Source of the DNA: Scleromitrula shiraiana
Lineage: Eukaryota > Ascomycota > Leotiomycetes > Helotiales > Sclerotiniaceae
Direction: 5' to 3'
Assembly (NCBI GenBank): GCA_028455995.1
Contig: JABELC010000010.1
Coordinates: 1,204,001 to 1,268,000 of the forward strand
DNA length: 64,000 bases
How positions within the stretch are numbered: the first letter of the stretch is position 1; each line of letters starts with the position of its first letter. A program made the position numbers and the translations under genes. The notes under the pieces were generated by a model. That model was given only the letters and a program-made list of their open reading frames with translations, was not told where the DNA came from and searched no databases. Below are positions 60,694 through 64,000 of this stretch, one piece after another.

Positions 60694-61758
60694 ATGAGTG
60701 ATTGAGTGGAGGTTGGGTATTTGATTTCATGATTGGATGTTTTAAAACGATATTATGATGTTATTGGCAAACGAACTGGTCTATACATATAGCACTAGTA
60801 CAATGATCGGATAGGTGGGTGGGCAAGCATTTATTAGTAACAGGAAAATTCCTATTTTAGTGTATATATTCATTTCTTAGAGATAGATTAGAGGGACCAG
60901 GCATTCGTTCCAGAAGAGAAAAGGACAGAGGGGGAAAATAGGGTAGCAAGCTACTTAGATTGTGTTGTGGTAGTGGCTGTTATGTTTCGATACCCATATT
61001 TATTTCAATTGAATTATAGTCAAGGTAGACAATTTGTTCTGATATAGTTTGTAGTTACTCGAAGAAGAGACGTTTTTGTATGATGAGAGAGTATCGCATG
61101 CTGAATATGGGAAATAAAACGATAGTATTTATTTATGCTACATATATTTATTCATCCTTGGCTTTATGTGTCATAAATGGCTGTGCGTTTCTGATTTCAT
61201 GCTTTACTAAACGATCTTATACGCTTGATGGAGAATGGCTCATCTAATACTCAACACTTAGAAACTTGTGTTTTCGATCATTGCAGAGTGAGTCTTTATA
61301 TCCTTCAATTATGTTGCACTTTTATGCTTCTTGAAGGAAGCTGTGGGCTTACCGGATGATCTCCCAACTTTATATCTATTGATCGTAAATCTAAATATCT
61401 TGGTTGTGTGATTCATAGTTATGGTTATAATTCCAGCGAGTAAGAAGTGGATAAATGATAAGATAATCATCTTTCTTGCTGAGATGATATACATACCCGA
61501 TCATCATGATGAAGATACATGTCCGATCACGAATAAATGAGTGTTCTGTTATACCATTCCTCGATGCTTCTATCACGCTTTTTTGTTTCTCACCTCACCT
61601 CACCTCACCTCACCTCGCAATAAATAAGTAACTTATACAAACCCCAACTCAACCCACCCTCACGACCTAGTACTCCACTTCATCTCACCCTGTACTTTTA
61701 CAGGCACAACATCATCCTCACCATCCCACCATTCTTTCAATATTCCTTGCCGTAATTG
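60694..61758. other. Intergenic
   Basis: AT-rich, with (CACCT)n at 61590-61616. No gene is supported. Confidence 0.5.
61590..61616. repeat. (CACCT)n pentanucleotide repeat
   Basis: About five tandem CACCT units in non-coding sequence downstream of the membrane-protein gene. Confidence 0.85.
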
Positions 61759-63378
61759 TCATAAATATCCCCACTCACTACCCTCCAACTCTGCTACTAT
61801 AGTCTGTCGATCCGGTAATTCCGCAATCCCGGATTTTGATCGTGCTATTCGCTGAGTAGTGATATCGTGACTGCGATCTTGGTTTGTTTCGCTAGGCTCG
61901 GCAAGTTGTCTACTAATATTGTAAGGGGGCGTTTGGAGAGCGGATATTGGATGGGGTGTTTGTTGTGCAGCGGTGGTATGGTCTCTTGTTCTCTTTTTGT
62001 GTTTAGTTTTGGGGTTTGGTCTGCTAGTGGAAGGATCAACGATGGATGGTTGATGAGCTAGAATTTCTTTCTTAGTTGAAGTTATCTTTTTGGGTGTTCC
62101 GCGCTTGACTTCACGGTGGTGCAAACGTATGGGTTCTTGGTCGGGTGTGTGTTGTATGCTACCACTTGAAGCTGTTCTGTGTAATAATTCATGATGGCGC
62201 CATGGATCATAAGTTGGCACTGGCTGTCTAATTTCGATCGTGTCGGTAGTGTATCTAGGTTTGTGATTTGAATGGCTTTCTGAATCACGGTGGGGTGGGG
62301 GACGTAAGCCTGCGGCTGGTACGAGCCAGTCGTGTTGTTGTTGTTGTTGTTGCGAATACCACGATTCATAGCTGGGTGCTCTTTCCATACTGTTTCGTGG
62401 ATCTGTCAAGCCCGCATATGAATCGAGGTGTGATTCATAGCTGGGTGCACTGTCACTTGGTGCCTCGCAAACTAAATCTGTAGGGCTGAAGAATTGTCGG
62501 TCTTGAATGTCTGTATGCTCTTCAGTGGTTTCTTGTTGAAAATCTTCGGGATTATTCCATCGCTCACTTTGGTGATGTTGAGATTCGTAGCTAGGTGCTT
62601 CCTCGTCATGGCTTGTCCATTGCTGTCGAGTTGAATAATATGGATTCTCTTCATCAGGTGTCTTTTGGTCCATCTCAAGAGACTCTGCCCAAGATTGACG
62701 TCTTGAATGGGCGTCAGAGTGGTCTAGTTCTTCTCCATTAATTTCGGATCTCTTTGATGCATGCCTTTCTCTTCGATGGCCTCTGAACCATCGGTAAAGT
62801 AGCACAGCGCAGAGTACCATAAGACAGAAGCTTATACCTATTGCAAGCCCAATGCCAATTTCTGCCCCGGAAGATAAATCCGAATCGGTTGACAGTGACT
62901 TGGTTGTTTCATCTGCTCTAATTGTCACTGATGAAGTAGTACTACTGATGTTGAAATAGTGCGATCTGAACGAAGGAAAGGTACTTGAGGTACTATTATT
63001 GTAGATGGTGAAGTAGAAAACATTCGATGCTGATAGGTTGTGTGGTGATGCATCCACAACCCAATTCAATGATTGGACATTTGTGGCGTTTTCTACAGAG
63101 TGTTTAATATTAGAAGATTCGGTAGGAAAAAGAACTTTATACTCACGATAGAAAGGGGCACTAGAATCACAGCCAGCGCTATTCCCTGCACAATCAAGAA
63201 CTTGACTAAAGTTCATAACAATCCCTTCAAAGTCAGAAGTCCATGCTAAATCAATTTTCGAGCCTTCTCGGAAGACACGATTATCACTGTAATCCTGAAC
63301 TGTGCTTCCTGGTGACGGCGGGTTGACGAAACTGTTCACCGGCTCTTCACGACCCATTAGTCTGGACGGAATATGCAT
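61759..63378 (-). CDS. Single-pass membrane protein with APSYES repeats
   Basis: Predicted type I surface protein. An extracellular-looking domain has cysteines and N-glycosylation sequons (NFS, NAT, NLS, NNS, NIS). One strong membrane span follows (IGIGLAIGISFCLMVLCAVLLY), then a long polar cytoplasmic tail. The tail repeats the motif EAPSYES / SAPSYES / RAPSYES and contains a Gln run and basic C-terminal stretches. A 54-nt GTGAGT-TGTAG intron (63146-63093) is likely; it is a multiple of three without a stop. With it removed the protein is 521 aa, otherwise 539. The frame start MHIPSRLMGREEP lacks a signal peptide. A 5' exon carrying one probably lies upstream (a frame MSHIFFTLFAYFG is visible near 63500), but its donor could not be fixed. 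Function is unknown; sensor-like layout. Confidence 0.7.
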   Translation of the reverse strand: MHIPSRLMGREEPVNSFVNPPSPGSTVQDYSDNRVFREGSKIDLAWTSDFEGIVMNFSQVLDCAGNSAGCDSSAPFYREYKVLFPTESSNIKHSVENATNVQSLNWVVDASPHNLSASNVFYFTIYNNSTSSTFPSFRSHYFNISSTTSSVTIRADETTKSLSTDSDLSSGAEIGIGLAIGISFCLMVLCAVLLYRWFRGHRRERHASKRSEINGEELDHSDAHSRRQSWAESLEMDQKTPDEENPYYSTRQQWTSHDEEAPSYESQHHQSERWNNPEDFQQETTEEHTDIQDRQFFSPTDLVCEAPSDSAPSYESHLDSYAGLTDPRNSMERAPSYESWYSQQQQQQHDWLVPAAGLRPPPHRDSESHSNHKPRYTTDTIEIRQPVPTYDPWRHHELLHRTASSGSIQHTPDQEPIRLHHREVKRGTPKKITSTKKEILAHQPSIVDPSTSRPNPKTKHKKRTRDHTTAAQQTPHPISALQTPPYNISRQLAEPSETNQDRSHDITTQRIARSKSGIAELPDRQTIVAELEGSEWGYL

Positions 63379-64000
63379 TGCTGCTATTTGTATCTAAATT
63401 ATTGAAACTTCAGGCATGTAGTCAACAAATTGAATCGACAACATGTTGGAAGGAGAGAAGAGCCAAAGTAGGCGAACAACGTGAAGAATATATGGCTCAT
63501 CAATGTTATCTAAGCTTAGACCATCGACGTAGAAGAAAGTTCCTAGGGAACCAAAACAGGCACGAACTAGGTAAAAACAGCATTCTCGAACTATCAAAAA
63601 CGTAGTTCAGCTCTATAGACCTAAGTAGTCCATCGGCCGACCTCTCAAATTTTCAATGTTGGTATGTATCCTAAAGTACAACGAATTACCTTGCTTATGA
63701 CCGGCCATATCAACTGGTAAGCGCCCAGATTGTATATGCGACCACGTTCATGGCACGAGCGTCGTGTTGGTACATTGACACAGGCCAATGATCGAGTGCG
63801 ATACAACTTAGTAAGGCCTCATTCGAAGGCCTAGTCTGGTGAGCAAAAGGTAGAAAGGAAGACCGAAATATTTGTTTATTTGACTATGATATCAGAAAAA
63901 TCGTAAGCTCTATGGTTCTCGACTAACTTGATCGAATGTTCTGAAATAGGTATTGTTGAAGGCTGTGGTGCAAAATTTTCGCCCTTCACGGAGCTACGAT
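63379..64000. other. Right edge, probable 5' region of the membrane-protein gene
   Basis: May contain the missing first exon and promoter of the minus-strand gene ending at 61759. No other gene is visible. Confidence 0.4.

Overview
The window is nuclear DNA of a filamentous ascomycete. Genes carry short spliceosomal introns (mostly 46-120 nt, GTRNGT donors, CTAAC-like branch sites) and are separated by microsatellite-rich spacers. The gene set (Argonaute with an RGG tail, STAND/NACHT NLR relics, 2EXR-type protein, fused Nup98-Nup96 precursor) fits Pezizomycotina. The protein flavour suggests Leotiomycetes, perhaps Sclerotiniaceae such as Botrytis or Sclerotinia; that placement is an impression, not a computed result. 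All gene structures below were spliced by hand; each has open frames and a total length divisible by three.

Layout. 1.6-7.2 kb: divergent pair of the mRNA 3'-end endonuclease YSH1/CPSF73 (minus) and TFIID subunit TAF4 (plus). 9.0-11.0 kb: NRAMP metal-ion transporter. 11.4-13.2 kb: a decayed NACHT NLR (minus). 13.6-15.8 kb: an eight-exon DHA2-type MFS exporter (minus). 18.8-22.0 kb: a complete Argonaute with intact DEDH slicer residues. 23.0 kb: a small cysteine-containing secreted protein. 24.2-25.3 kb: a 2EXR-like protein.

25.3-33.2 kb is an accessory island. It holds an uncharacterised gene flanked by two diverged copies of a ~300-bp direct repeat, a 976-bp very AT-rich palindromic element with TA target-site duplication, and a second decayed NLR that has lost its nucleotide-binding core. 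33.2-40.8 kb is mostly simple repeats around one membrane/coiled-coil gene. These repeats include eleven exact 10-bp T-tract units and a long 7-bp array.

40.8-49.3 kb: the 1,944-residue Nup98-Nup96 precursor (minus), divergent from centrin CDC31 (plus). 50.7-52.6 kb: epsin (minus). 53.8-55.3 kb: a tight divergent pair of mitochondrial genes, an EngB-type GTPase and FMC1. 56.8-60.7 kb: a 1,260-residue proline/serine-rich coiled-coil protein. 61.8-63.4 kb: a single-pass membrane protein with repeated APSYES motifs.

The most unusual signals are the palindromic AT-rich element, the curved-DNA-like 10-bp array, and a recurring switch from C-rich to G-rich coding strand in the last few hundred bases of five unrelated genes. 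I found no rRNA, tRNA, CRISPR or prokaryotic defence system.
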